From: Owenia fusiformis
Lineage: Eukaryota; Annelida; Polychaeta; Sabellida; Oweniidae
DNA length: 64,000 bases
Assembly: GCA_903813345.2 (NCBI GenBank)
Contig: CAIIXF020000003.1
Span: forward strand, 7,277,815-7,341,814
Direction: 5' to 3'
Of this stretch, positions 1-13,900 are shown piece by piece. The notes under the pieces are model-generated. The model was given only the letters and a program-made list of their open reading frames with translations. It was not told the origin of the DNA and did no database searches. Position 1 is the stretch's first letter. Every line of letters begins with the position of its first letter. Made by a program: the position numbers and the translations under genes.

Positions 1-3000
1 GTGATTTCAACTCCTTCATTTCATCTTGTGTAAGGTGATACAACTCTGACTTAAGTTTTTGGGCACTCTTTGATTTAGGGTCGAGTTTGGCAAGTGTTTC
101 GGCTATGAAGTCCTCTACTGATTGTGTCTTTTTCTTTGCTCTTCTAGAGCTTGAACTCTCCTTAGCATCACTTGTACTAGGAGAGTCAACATTAGGTTGC
201 GATTGTGTTTTGGGCTTTTCACCAGTCTTTACATTTACATCAGTCTTTTTTGTTTTAACAGTACTGTTCTCGGCACCTTTGTTTTTGGTGCTCGATTTGT
301 TCTCTAATCCTTTGTTGTGTTTTACTTTTTTCGCAGGTGGCGATAATGTGTAAAACGAATCTGAATCTTCTGAGTCATAAGACATTGACGAGACTGAAGT
401 ATATGATGATGAATCCTCTCCATCATCACCATCATTCACCTTTTTCTTGCTAGAGCTTACACTCGCTTTTCCATTTTTAAACTTTGGTCCATTCAATGGT
501 TTGATTTTTAAGCCTTTCCGTATCTTATTTTGCAAGCTTGTTTTGTGAATTGTCTTATTATTCACTGGCTTCACTAATATAGTGCCAGATGAGTTAGTCA
601 AAGGTTTGGAACCCAATAATTTAATGAGATTGCTAAAGTCAGGTTTGGGTGTAGGCTTTTTTACATCAGCTGGTTCAGACTTTTTAGTTTGCTTCTTCTT
701 CACTTCTTTTTTAGTGTTATCATTTTTAGAAGCCTTCGAGCTTTTTTGTTTCCCATTTACCATAGTGACTGTCATTTTAGTACCCTTTCCCGATTTTCCA
801 CCCTGTTTGGCTATAGAAATCTTCTTTTTAGCAACACTAATTTTTGCAACATTTGTTTTCTTTAATTTCTTAGCATTATCCTTGATAGTGTTTTTATCTT
901 TACTCAAGCTTTTGTTTAGCTTTTTTCCTTCTTCTGCCTTTTTGTTGGCAGTGTTTGCCTTAGTCACACCTCCTGTATTTTTAGGAGTTTTCTGTTTTGC
1001 AGATACTGGTGAACCTTTGACCTTAGCGCTACCTGTCGTAGTATTTGCCGTTTCCTTTGGCTTCACAGTCTTTGTGTCTGTTTTGCTTTCACCGTCTGCC
1101 CCTCCTCCCTTCATCTTAGGTTTATGAGCAAAATTATCCCCGTTATCCTGATGTAGAGCTTTATCAAATGCTTGGATTAATTTAATACAAGCGCCAAGAT
1201 TTTCTTCAGGCTCCCAGGTATCCCAGGATTTGTTGTAGCCTCTCCAACTAATTAAATACTCAAATGTCCCTCGGGCTGTGATCCTTCTGCCAAGTATCTT
1301 TTCAACCTAAAATTTAATGCTCATATTATTTAATACCTATTTGACACATATAACATTTCATGTTTACAGGTCACTATGTTCTTTAAAATAACATTATCTT
1401 TTAAGCGTAAAACTGTTCATAAAATGAAACCAAAACAAAGTTTGTCATGCTGATAACTTATTCATGGTATTTTCAAAGTAGATAAAGCATATTTTAGGTT
1501 CCCATGGTTCCCAGAATGGTGTTATTACTGAAGCACAAGAGGTTAATATAATAGACAAGTGTACAATTTTGATCCTTATCATTGATAGAAGCTGGATATT
1601 GTGCACACAGATAATTCCTTATCAACAAGGAAAAGCAATGTAGATTAGGGAAATAGCTAATAGTCACATACGACAGTGTTAAAGGGAGATGGAGAAAGGC
1701 TTCCATTTCATTTGATATTTTGTTATTTATCCATTCTACTCCTCTTTTAAATTATGTTAGATAGAAAATGTTAGTTATATAGTTTGAAATGTGATGACAC
1801 TATTGTTAAAAATGAAATTTTTCAAAACTGGAGGGAGAGCATTACAATTATGATTTTTGCACGCACAACCAACTCGCACAATAGCAAATAAGAATTTTCA
1901 TATTCTACTTCTTGGCAGATTTCAGATAATAACTTTTCCTTCATGTCAATTTTGTTTCTTATTTAACATTTAGATCTACTCGTTACATCATTGCCTATCC
2001 ATATTAGACTTCAGACCAAATAATAATCAGTTTTTTATTTCATTTGTGATGTTTACAAATGCCATTGACTTGAACTAATGGTCTAACAGTGTCATTCACC
2101 AAAAAGGCAGACAATATTTTCAGGAAAGGACATTGTGCAAGACAGCAAGTACATGTTGGTTTTAAAGATTAATCTGTATTATCTTTCTTAAAAATAAATC
2201 ATTCTTTATTTTCATTTTTATGAAATTATTTTAAAACATGCATAACATTTTGCTTATATAAAATTCTGGGGAACCTTAAAAGCTATTGACTGCATAAATC
2301 TGGGGAAATCATGACTTTACAATAATGTCGATATGAGAGTTACGACTTTGGCAAATCATGACTCCACAAAGTGACAAAGTCATTACATTGGCAGATCATG
2401 ACTCCAAAAGGTGATAACTGACTTAGCCTGATATAACCAATAACTTCTGACGTATGAGGAGGATAACAGCAAAACAAGATTTTAACATGCAAAGCTAATT
2501 CTTAAATATCTTTAGGAAATTAAATTTAACAGATAAAATGCAACAGAAAATATAAATAAATGTCACTGCACCTATAGCTTCCTGCAATTCTCACTGGCTG
2601 TATGGATGATTGTTGTTCTCAAAGTACAATCACTTTCACTGGAACAATCACAGAAAACACATTTTAGCTCAGCACAATCACACAGCACAATCACTGTTTC
2701 AGCCAAATAAAATAAATTGCTATATAGCAGAAACATTAATATATCAAAATTCAGAGCATGATATAATATTGATACTCAAAAACAATAATGTATGATAATA
2801 GCTTGAAGCTTATTTTGGAGTTTAAGTTTAGCAATGCATTGTTAAGCTTAGCTACTCCACTGTAGAAGAGTGCCGACATATTTGAGATATCAGATGGATT
2901 AAACATTAGATTATTTAAAACAGGCATGGAACAAATATTCTGACTGATTACTTTTTGGGAAAAATACAAAGATATCACATTTTAAGCAGGCATAAAATGT

Positions 3001-4937
3001 GGCGCTACCTTTTTTGCCATGCCAGCATAAACAAAATGAGAAATAATTTTTTAATACCCAGCATAAAATGGAACATCACTCTCTTTGTAAGGCATAAAAA
3101 GTGACATCTTGTAATGTTTTTTTCCAAAAAGTAATAAATCTTGGTATTTGTCGCATTCTGGTTTTAAATAATCCGCTGTTATAATAAATATATTAAATAT
3201 CTCTGACTGCTACAATACAGTTTAAAGCATCCATGCATGTAGTGACTTAGTTTAAACACTGGACAAGTCTGTCTGTAGCTCTTTGAGTAAAGCTACAATG
3301 GTAATATGAAATTGACAACCGGTAACTCCAATCTAATTCATTATAAAACAAGCAATTACGAAATAAATGTATTTGTATTTAGTAATTTATGGATTGTCAC
3401 ACTGTGATATAACATCTGCTGAAAGAACCTTGTACTTTCTAGGAGTTGATAAAACATACATGAGTGTACATCTTGGTACCAGTAATTTGTAATGGATTTA
3501 CACTCCCATTTATTCATGGTAAATATACCCAAAAATATCGTAAATAATCTAATCTATCTAGATTCATTTTTATAACACATCTCTCAAGAGAATATAAATT
3601 ACACCCACTTTGACACAGCCCTGAAAAGTACTGAGTTGGTTATTTTAGTTCAAATGACCTTTAGTCAAGCACATGTACATGTAAAATACCAAACATAACT
3701 TAAATAAAAATAAGATTAATTTTTTTCATATATTTATGTAATTGCTCCACAGAATTAATATTTTTATTTTGGTTAATAATATATGGTTGATAGTAGATTT
3801 GTGTCAAAGTATATTTCAATGTCCTTTGGCTTAGGAGGGAAAATGTGACACCAACTGGTTCCAATAAGAAAAGTGTAGCACTGCAGCAATTTGTTACAAA
3901 CACTGAAAACCAGCAAAAAATCATTGGTCACAAAAACTACACATCCTATAACAATTGTAACTTCTTGGAAGTGACATAATTTCTTTTTCTTACATTACAT
4001 TTTGTTCTGGGCCCTCTACAACCTTCAGTTTTATTCTAGATTTTATTTCAACTTGATGCATCATCATTGAAATTGTTTTTTCCTTAATTTAAATATAACT
4101 TCATACATCTGGAAAAATATCCAATATTCTCTAATGCCAATCAAAATGTTCTACTTGTTCAAATTACTTTTTATCCAAAAATTGAACTCTAACACAGATA
4201 TTTGAATTTGAAGTTACTTTAAAATCTCAATAAAAGCATGGGAAGACATAATTCATCAGATATCATTGAGAGAGTAGGGCCAGATTTTAAAAGTTACCCA
4301 TCATATTTCAGAATCAGAGACAATAACACAACACAAGTGCAAGTAAATAAAGACAAATGTACTTTCTTCACCCATGTTAATTTACAAATATAAAGTGTCA
4401 TTTCAAAAATTTATTTCATCATATTAAAAATATCTTGCATTTAACTTTCCCATTGTGTCAAAACCACATGTGATCATATTGTACATCAAATGGGTCTTTC
4501 TTCGGAAGTTTGAACCATGGTTCATGGATGAACAGGTTTTGGGTGATGGACTAAAAGTAGCACAAAAGAGATAAAAAGACGTAAGTTATACATGAAAGTA
4601 AGCAGATTCGGGGATTAGTGCCTGTTACAGCCAATGAGACTAAGGTTAAAAGCTGATTACATGTAGATGCAGAGAAAACAGCATTTCAATGAACAGTGGT
4701 TATGAAGACGAAAATGACAGGTGCTTCCTCAAAAGCGCAGAAACTGATTGTATATTGTGTTCGAGTTTTTAGCTTAAATAACGGAGATCGACGTCTATAT
4801 TTATCACAATTACATGCACAAGGTATTTATCTTAAAATTTAGACAGGGATTTGATATTATCTGGTGATATAAAGTAGGAAAATACAGTGTTTTTTAATGC
4901 TTACCTCGAACAATTTGGGAGAGTCCGCCATTTTCAT
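1..4937 (-). CDS. Chromodomain protein, 5' part (CDYL-like or other chromodomain family), partial
   Basis: Two coding exons are visible: 4905-4937 (11 codons, donor gtaagc) and 1-1306 (acceptor ttttag), which is open to the window edge. The junction joins ...KLFE to VEKILGRR, a typical chromodomain start. It continues with FEYLISWRGY and WDTWEPEENL, which supply the expected aromatic cage and the conserved TWEPEENL block (about residues 10-62). After that comes a long low-complexity linker rich in Lys, Ser and Thr, without a recognisable fold, up to the edge. Chromodomains bind methylated histone tails, so a nuclear chromatin role is inferred. CDYL has the same order (chromodomain, basic linker) followed by a crotonase domain, but any such domain would lie outside the window. 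CBX or MPP8-like proteins are alternatives. The second ATG (4929-4931, ATGGCGGAC) may be the true start, since it has a TISU/YY1-like context. Confidence 0.85.
1307..4904 (-). other. Intron 1 of the chromodomain gene
   Basis: A 3.6-kb AT-rich intron between the tiny first exon and the chromodomain exon. I see no convincing gene, RNA or full transposon in it. There are short imperfect repeats around 2300-2430 (the phrase atcatgact recurs) and 2640-2720 (cacaatca recurs). Confidence 0.7.
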
Positions 4938-4975
4938 CTGAGAAGAACGTGACAATGCGCATGCGCGATTCCAAG
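4938..4975. promoter_or_regulatory. Bidirectional core promoter with NRF1-type palindrome
   Basis: Only 38 bp separate the minus-strand chromodomain ATG (4935-4937) from the plus-strand ECI2 ATG (4976-4978). The spacer contains TGCGCATGCGCG at 4956-4967, a full match to the NRF1 consensus YGCGCAYGCGCR. NRF1 is known to drive nuclear genes for mitochondrial proteins, which fits ECI2. Either both 5' UTRs are extremely short, or the transcripts overlap head to head. Confidence 0.75.
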
Positions 4976-7900
4976 ATGTCAGCCCCCATCAAAAGTCTAG
5001 CTCTTCTGGGATGTATGAAAACTCGGTTATATCTGTGTCGGTAAGCAATAAGAAGTGTTTCAATTGAATGCTATTGTTGGATACTGGATCAAAGCAGCCA
5101 CTGACATCGTTGTCAAAACGAATTACTTCTTATTTCTTCTATATATGATGTTATTTGAAAACGAAAAAAATATTTGCAAATTTATTTTTGTCAACACCAA
5201 AACAACTTTGGTTTTATGCAATTGCTCGTGTTCCATTATCCAACGTGAGAGTCCCCAACTCTCGGGATGTAGAAATTGGAAAAATAAAAATGTTGCTGTC
5301 TAATTGGCTATGTGGGAGCAGCCTTAGACTGTATCCTATTTAGTCTGAATTATATTCAGACTGGCTCCTACAAGTCAGTCTGTTGGATACATACTAGGAG
5401 CAGCCTGGCTGGTGAGTCAATTTCCCCACCTTGACAGCAATAAAATAATACATCGGCGTAGCACGAGTGAGTTTATGATGCTCGAGCAAACCCCCATACT
5501 CTTTGACCTCAAACTCCGCGTTTTGTTATAAAATGAACCCCTGGCTGTGGCAGGGAACAACCCCCAACTGAAAGATCGAAGAACCTCAGGCGGGGACGAA
5601 CCCCACTCATTTTGTAATGCTCATAAATGTGTATCTAGTTGAGCTAGTCATCTGAAACTTCTTATGGAGTTTCAAAATGGAGTATAGTTTTAATGTGGGA
5701 AAAAACAAGTCAGTATTTTTCTAGACAAAAAAGTTATGAAACATTATGTTGGTGACATTTTTTGTGTTGCGCGGTATATGTATTATATTTGGTCAAATAT
5801 TCACTGTTATCAAAATTACTATTACTGGGAATACATGTATGCATGCCAAAATTTCCTACTCATGAGATGAAAAAACTATGTCAGAATCCTGAGTCCTTTC
5901 TCTGAGACAATACTGCATCTCAAAGTCCCTATACACTCCCCAAAATTGGTTTGTCTCGGGCATACTGTACCTTTGAATCGGGCACCAACTCTATCTGCTA
6001 TTGATGATTGCTAAATACATGTATATTTTCTTGCTTCCAAGATGATTTTTGGTCTAATGCCTTCTTCATTGATTCTACTTTCAAAATATGTATTGATATG
6101 CACTTAAAGACTGTTGTGTATCTCCTTAAAAAGCCATTTTTAGACTAAGGACTAAATGTGTTGTGGCTCACAATCTTTTGAAATTCCTTCAACTCAGAAA
6201 AAGGAACAGCTATAATGCTGGAGGGAGGTTTATTGATATCATTTGATAAACCGCTATGTAGTAAATCATGAATACCTAAAAAATAAGAAATACATTTTTG
6301 TAGAAATATTGGATCAAGAAGCCTATTTACCACCCCCAAGGTGCTCTATCCTGCCCATGATGCGGAGTTTGCTGCAGCTAAAGATAGGCTAGGTACGCTG
6401 AAGGATGACCCAGGCAATCAGACAAAACTTCAGATGTATGCCTTGTTCAAACAGGTGAGCTTCTTTAATGACCCAGATATAACCATTTTACTCTATCAAG
6501 TCTTAACCACTTGCTATCATTTGCTCAATCCTTTTGCTTTAGTTTATTCATTTTTCTGATAGCAAATAACTAAGCAAATAAAAATCAAAGTTCTTGTCAC
6601 TTAGTCATGATTTTGATGAAATATATCATATTTGCTTAGAAATACTAAAAGCATTACAAAAAATGCAGAACTTATTTAAGCCAGGCAGTAGTTTTATTGA
6701 AAAAGTAATAATCAGATTACTTTCTTTCTGAAACTGATAAAGTGATCTGTTTCTATTATGTTAAATTAAGGGGTTTCATTAGCAGCAGGCGATTTTCACC
6801 GGTTGTTTTCACAAAATCACCTGTTGTTTTTATGGACTTTTTAACTTTTCCATGTTAAATTTATGATTTCCATTATTATTAATTTGCCTGTTGTTTTCAT
6901 TTATTTAGCTTGTTGTTAGAAATTCTAGCGAAACCCTGAAAATCTATTACATCCTTTTCATACTTTGGCTATGCCCTTGTATTTGAAACATTATTATAGT
7001 ATTTTTGTATTATAGGTCAATTAAGTGTATTTATATTCACAACATTTTCTTTCTAGGCATCTGTAGGAAAATGCAACACCAAAAAACCGGGAATGATGGA
7101 CTTTGTGGGGAAGGCTAAATGGGATGCATGGAATGGCCTCGGTGAAATGTCTCAGGTAATTTGAGACCTTTGATTTTTAAATTCATCTATACTTTACATA
7201 TCTCGGCTTGACATCCTCTTGGATGTATATAGCCTTTTTTATATAAATATTCAAATAGATAGCTGATGCTTGAACATTAAACATTTAATAAACAAGAATA
7301 AGAAATGAGAGAGAAAGAGAAGAAGAGAAAGTTGCAGGGTTTGCATAGCATATGTTGTTTACGTAACAATCGGAAGTTGGATTAGGTTCATAGGGCTCTT
7401 TGACTTTTTTTTGCCTTTGATCTTCTATTACAATTGTATGTTAAGACTTTGATCTGCCCATATGTGTATTCTACATTTTAACCTGTGAAGTGAAACACCT
7501 CTTTAAGTGGAACACTTTTGAAGTTCAGTTTGCCATAACCTCAATGTAAAATTAACCCCTGCATGTGAATTATCTCCTAAGTGGAACACTTTTGGGCTAT
7601 CAAATATGGTTCATTTACATGTAGGGACAGTAATATGAAGCATGGGATCCCCCCTTTTGTGGGCCCAGAAAATCTTTTTAGGTCCCCAAAAATTTCTAGG
7701 GCCTCAAAAATGGGCCTAATTTGGCTTTTTTAGGCAAAAAAAAAAATGGGCCTTTAATTTTAGGCCCAATATTTGGTTTTAGGGGCCCAAAATGTTTTGC
7801 CCAAATTTGGGCCCTCCCTTGTTAGTTTCTGGATCCGCCAGTGTATTGTCAAATGTGCATTCAACAAATGGTGCTATTTTTACCACTTAAAAAAAAGATC

Positions 7901-10900
7901 ATAATTGGCTACTTTTATTGCCAGAACAGTGTTAGTAATTAAGTATGATTTTGTAATTGAATATGGGTCTTGTTTTTTTATTATGATGCAAAATAGTAGT
8001 GGTAATAAAATATTTAATTGGATAATTCAGAAAAAAATTCATATTCATACATTTTTAGCAGCATAATTTGATAGTGTATGAACTGAATTTGTGTTACTTT
8101 GACAATTTTGGTTAGGGTAATTCTTTGCAGCACAGACACTAACAGTGAGATGATGATTAACGTTTTATCAAATTATAATTAGAAAATAGTATTCAAATAT
8201 TTTTTTATTATATCAAAATACAAACAAATTTACAAGCGTTATAGTAAAGATAATTTCATAATTGTTAATGGCCCTTAGTTTCTTGTAATGCTGCAAAATA
8301 GAAGTGGTAATAAAATAAGTTAAGCACATAATTAAGAAAAAAGTTTATACAGATATTATATGCATCATTTTCATTTCAACAACGACATCTAATTTTTGTT
8401 AAGTGAGTTTTTTGTAACTTTGGCAATTTTTAGCTGAAGTAATTTCAAACAAATTATAACTTTGTTTCCCAGCAAAGGTAAATGTAGGATATTATGGAAA
8501 AAATATATTTCGGAGGTTGTCTAATGAAAGCTGCAACCAAATTATACTTTCTTTCAGAGGATTTGATATCTTTGAACAGTTTATTAGATAAAGTAATGGG
8601 CCATTTCTTACAATTGATTTCCTGGAATTGAACCAATAGAGGCTTTTCCATATAGCTTTGAAATCTCACTAAAGTCTCGTTTTTAATGAGATTTTAGGAG
8701 ATCTGCATTTTGACCACTCAGACTAACAGTTTCTTCTATTTGATGCCATATTTGAATTCTGTGTGTAATTTTCTCTCAAAATAACTTTGATTTGGACTGA
8801 TATTTACCTTTATTCAACTTCTAGAGATTTTCAAGTTTTCTAAAAATGGTCGGGCTAAATCCCCATTGACACAATGATAAAAAACCTTTAAAAGTTCATT
8901 TACTCTTATAAGGATCACAATTTTAATGTGATATCACAATCCACATGTTAATAATATCATTTAGTTTCATTCCAATGGTGTTTTAAGTTGATCCAAATGG
9001 AATTACTTAAATTGAGGAATTAAGGGACTTTTCCTATTAAGTTGCCGTGTTATTTAGCCCTACCAATACCTATGATGCCATCTATTTTTCCATTTATAAG
9101 GAAAATGGTCAATTACAGAACAAGACACTTGACAGTGAGGTCATGATAAGAATTTTATCAAAAAATGATTTAAAATCATCTTTCCGAATTTTTTATGATT
9201 TCAAAATAGAAACAAATATATCTTTGTTATACTAAAGATAAATTTATAATTAATTATGGGCCTGACTTTTGTTTAATGCTGCAAAATGATAGTAGTAATA
9301 TAATAAATAAAGCGGATGTTACAGAAAAAACTCTGTACATTTAAAGCAGCACATCTTTTCATCGCTGATTTGAAAATTAAATTTTTCACTTTTTGTAACT
9401 TTGGTGATTTTAGCCAAAGTGAATCTGATCAAATTACTAACCCTCAGCCATGACACTATTCTTATTCTTAGACGATTACATATTCTTTGGTATATTTATT
9501 CTTCCATTGTTTCTACTTTCGGACTGAAGTATTTACAATGACATGAAACTTTCTGGGACATGATAATGAATGTGTACATTCTGTGTTTTGAAATATTTAG
9601 ACGCAAAGTTAAAAAGGTCAGAATACTGAACTCCCATTAATATTTGACGCTATTTTAATCGTGTTTTTGGCATTTTGAAATTTCGCGGCTGTTACATTTC
9701 ACCTAATTTCAGTTTTTTGAAATTTCGTGGCTTTTAATTTCCGCAGATTTGTCATACAGGATCACTCTTTCGACTTTGATATCAGCCATGGTTGTTCCTT
9801 GACCCAATGATTTTGGCTTCTTATTAAGCCTTTTCGTAAGAATGTTCATTTTGATACAGTGATAACGATCTCTCTTCTAATTTCTGTTTTTCAAAACTCA
9901 AAATGTCCTGTTTTTACCTATTTTGCCCAGCACTGGATGAAATATTGTCAACATTGAAATCCTCGGGAATTTCCTTGGAATTTCTTGACTATCAAATTTT
10001 GCGAATTAAAACTAGAGGAATTTCGTGGCAATTATATTTCGTGAATTTTCCAAAACTCGCGAAAAGCGCGGAATATAGTAGCGTGCGAAAATTACCGGGA
10101 GTACAGTATATGAAAACAAATCTCAAAACACCTGTAAAAGAACTTCATGATCATATAAAAAAAGCATACCTCATAATAGACCTAACAAGTGAAGCATGTG
10201 AGCTGAAATGACAGCTGCAAACAAAACTTTTACTTTCTTTCAGAGTATTTGATATCTTTGATTTTTTGAGATCAACAACAGTTCATTGTATAAAGCAATG
10301 GGCCACTTTTAATTGATTTTCTGAAATTGAACCTACCACAGAACAAGACACAGAGCAGTGGGATCAAAATAAGCATTTATTAAAAGATAATGTGAAAATC
10401 CATTTTTCAGTATTTTTTATGCTTTCAAAATATAAACAAATTTATCATCATAACACTAAAGATGAATTTATAATTGAATATTTCTCTGTCTTCTGTTTAA
10501 TGCTGCAAAATAATAGTGGTAACATAATATATAAAGCGGATAATTCAGTCAAAACTTCATATATTCAGAGGAGCATACTCTGTACTCAATGAATAAGGTT
10601 CTCCATTTTCGCAACTTTGGCAACTTTAAACCATAGTGAATTCAAGTATGTCATGCCTGAGTCATATAATATCCTCTAAGCTTTCAACAAAATTCTCAAA
10701 CTGCTAGGCTGGCTGATAAATCAGAGCAAATGTGACCCAGGCATAACTAACGCAAGCGCCAGCGGCAGCCATGACATTATTCTGATTTTCCGCACTTTCA
10801 ACTTTTGTGTGCATTCTTTTTTTTGCAAACCAAATTTACATTGTACTTTCTGTTCAGAAGATTATCTTTGAACTTTGAGATCAATAACAGTTTATTGTAT

Positions 10901-13900
10901 TAAGTAATGGGCCACTTCTTCTAATTGAAAGTCTTAAATTGAAGTTTAAATCAGATGGAAAAATCTGGGATTAGTTAAGACAGAAAAATGGATGCAAGTT
11001 TGAAAGCAGCCCATACAGACCTCAGACAAAATGAGCCCCTGGCTTAGTTGGAAAAATAAATTTTGAAGTTTTCTTATTGTTTTATGAAAAATAGCACTCA
11101 GCCACCGTGGACAAATCTTTCGATCCAAACCTGTGATTGAGGGATCCTAAAAAGATAATTCTACTATAACATCATGAAATGTACAAATATGGAGACTCAT
11201 TCAAGATTTCATTGGGTCACCCCGGATTAAACACTTATTAAGATTTATCACATATTAAGACTAATTGGTCATATGTATGACTATATTAAGAATATTAATT
11301 GATTTACAGTGCAAGAGAAAACTCTATTTTATATGATGCGGGATTTTAAGAAAAACCAGTCTCTTATGTAGGTCTAAGCTAGAGACTCGAGTTAGACTAA
11401 CCTACATGTACAGTGAAATCTGTATTTGCAAACACCTCTTTAATGCAAACACCTCTTTAATGCAAACACCTCTTTAATCCAAACACCTCTCAGAGTGAAC
11501 AAAATTATCTCCCATTGACTCACATATTTGAAAAACATTGAAATGGGAACACTTGCTAATACTTGGTATTTAATCCATGATATTTCCTGAATTGTCAACT
11601 TTTACCATTTTTCTAATTTTGATTTTCCTTGCAACAAGAAACTTTACATTGGATATCATTATGAAGATAATATTTCCGACATTTAATTTTCCGAACCTGG
11701 AAAAATATGCAAATTCAATGATTAGGCAAAATTACCACTTATACAATAATTTTGAACACTTATACTATATATTTTGAACACTTATACAATAATTTTGAAC
11801 ACTTATACAATATATTTTGAATACTTATACAATATATTTCGAACACTTATACAATAATATTTCTAGGATGATGCCCAGCTAGAGTATATAAATATAGTGG
11901 AGGACCTTGTAAAGAATGATTCAAGCAATCAAGATGCTGGAGCCACAGAGGGTAAGTCAATTATTGATTCAAATTTATGAGGATTTTTTGGGAAAATTGA
12001 TTTTACAGAAAGTGACAAATTAGCAGAGCAAACTTAGACCAAAATCTGATCCGGTCTTGAGCATGCTGTGTATATTTTTTGGCAGCCATTTTGAATTTTT
12101 GATAAAAAGTGTGATATTTATCACTGTGTGCCTTGTTTTCTATTTATAGGAGGTGAATCAGGTGGCACCGCTGAGGAGGGAAAGTTCACCACTCTCTTAA
12201 CCACTAAGGAAGATGGCCTGTTTACTATAACACTTAATAGACCAGAGAAGAAAAATGCAATCAGTTTTGCTGTAAGTCTGTTAAACCCCCAAGCTCTTGG
12301 CCAGAGGGTTTCAAAAATTCTCAAATTCTTTGAGCACTTGTCAAGTGATTTTAGGCTAAAATTGTCAAATTTGAGCCCCTTTGGGATTTTTGGGTATCCC
12401 TTTGGCAAAAGGTGGCTACAGGTTTGGTTCCCCAAACTCAGTTATTTCCCTAGCTTTTACTTCTCAAATAAATTGTTTTTTGCACAATAATAATACTATC
12501 ATAGACCAGGTATGGTATGTCAAATGATTTAAGACAGTTGTATCTTTGACCCGGACTATATTTAGATAAATATAAATAAAATACAATAAATTATACAATA
12601 TACAATATTTAGACAATAAATACAAAAATGTAAATACCTTGCGCAGCATTTTTCATCAAAATAATATAATTTCTTTTAAAGTTACATAATTAAGATAATA
12701 AAAATATCAAACCATCTCCTAAAAACCATCGTTTAGGAGAAGGACCCTATCTGGTCACATTTTTCAAAATGTCAGACTGTATTCTCTTACCTTTATTAGC
12801 ATTTGTTTGTGATCCATATTAACATATTGCGGTTGTGCCTGTAGATGTACGAGGAAATAGGAAATGCCTTGGAGGAAGCAGCAAAAGACCCCAGTGTGGT
12901 TGTAGCAGCTGTAACAGGTAGGCCAATTAGTTATTACACCAGCAGTGTGATATAGTCGTAATGGTGGCGGTGTGGTCACACTTGTGATTGTGATTGTGAC
13001 CATGATCTCTTTTCATTCACAAAATACAGTTATGTCAATTTCTCTTAGACACTACATACTTGACACTTGACACAGACATACAGGAAAAACTTGACTGGCA
13101 GATGAATTTGACTGATGGAAACATCTTTAGTTTTTTGGGTGGTATAAAGATACATCTTTAGTTTTTTGGGTGATATAAAGATACATCTTTAGTTTTTTGG
13201 GTGATATAAAGATATGTCTTTTGTTTTTGGGTGATATAAAGATATGTCTAGTTTTTTGGTGATATAAAAATATGTCTTTAGTTTTTTTAGGTGATATAAA
13301 GATACATCTTTAGTTTTTTGGTTGATATAAAGATACATCTTTAGTTTTTTGGGTGATATAAAGATACATCTTTAGTTTTTTGGGTGATATAAAGATACAT
13401 CTTTAGTTTTTTGGGTGATATAAAGATACATCTTTAGTTTTTTGGTTGATATAAAGATACATCTTTAGTTTTTTGGGTGATATAAAGATACATCTTTAGT
13501 TTTTTGGGTGATATAAAGATGGCAGCAGTGTAGTCTAAATTTGATATTCTATCTTAGTTGACTGACCTGACATCTTTTTATGAACATTCATCCTGTCAAC
13601 CTAAGCCCGTGTAAATAGCTGTTCAAAGTCCTGCTTAGTGTTATTTGCAAAACATGAACAAATGGCAGCAACAGAAACTGTGTAGTGTGTACCATTTAGA
13701 AATTGATAGAGTAACACCTGTATATCCGAACACCTCTCTAATTATGACACCCCTCAATGTGAAAACTTTTTCTTTGTCCCAATTTTGTATTTTCCCATTG
13801 AATTTTAAAATAAATTGAAATATGAATCCCTGCCAATCAGAAAACACTTTTAGCCAGTCTCAATGGCATTTGAATTTGACAGGTTTTATTGCAACACAAT

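Noticed and set aside
582-1127. Plus-strand frame of 181 codons rich in Phe and Leu
   Set aside because: Antisense of the Lys-rich linker of the chromodomain gene.
9903-10211. 102-codon frame in ECI2 intron 3
   Set aside because: Lies in repetitive sequence with cgcgaa words; no homology recognised.
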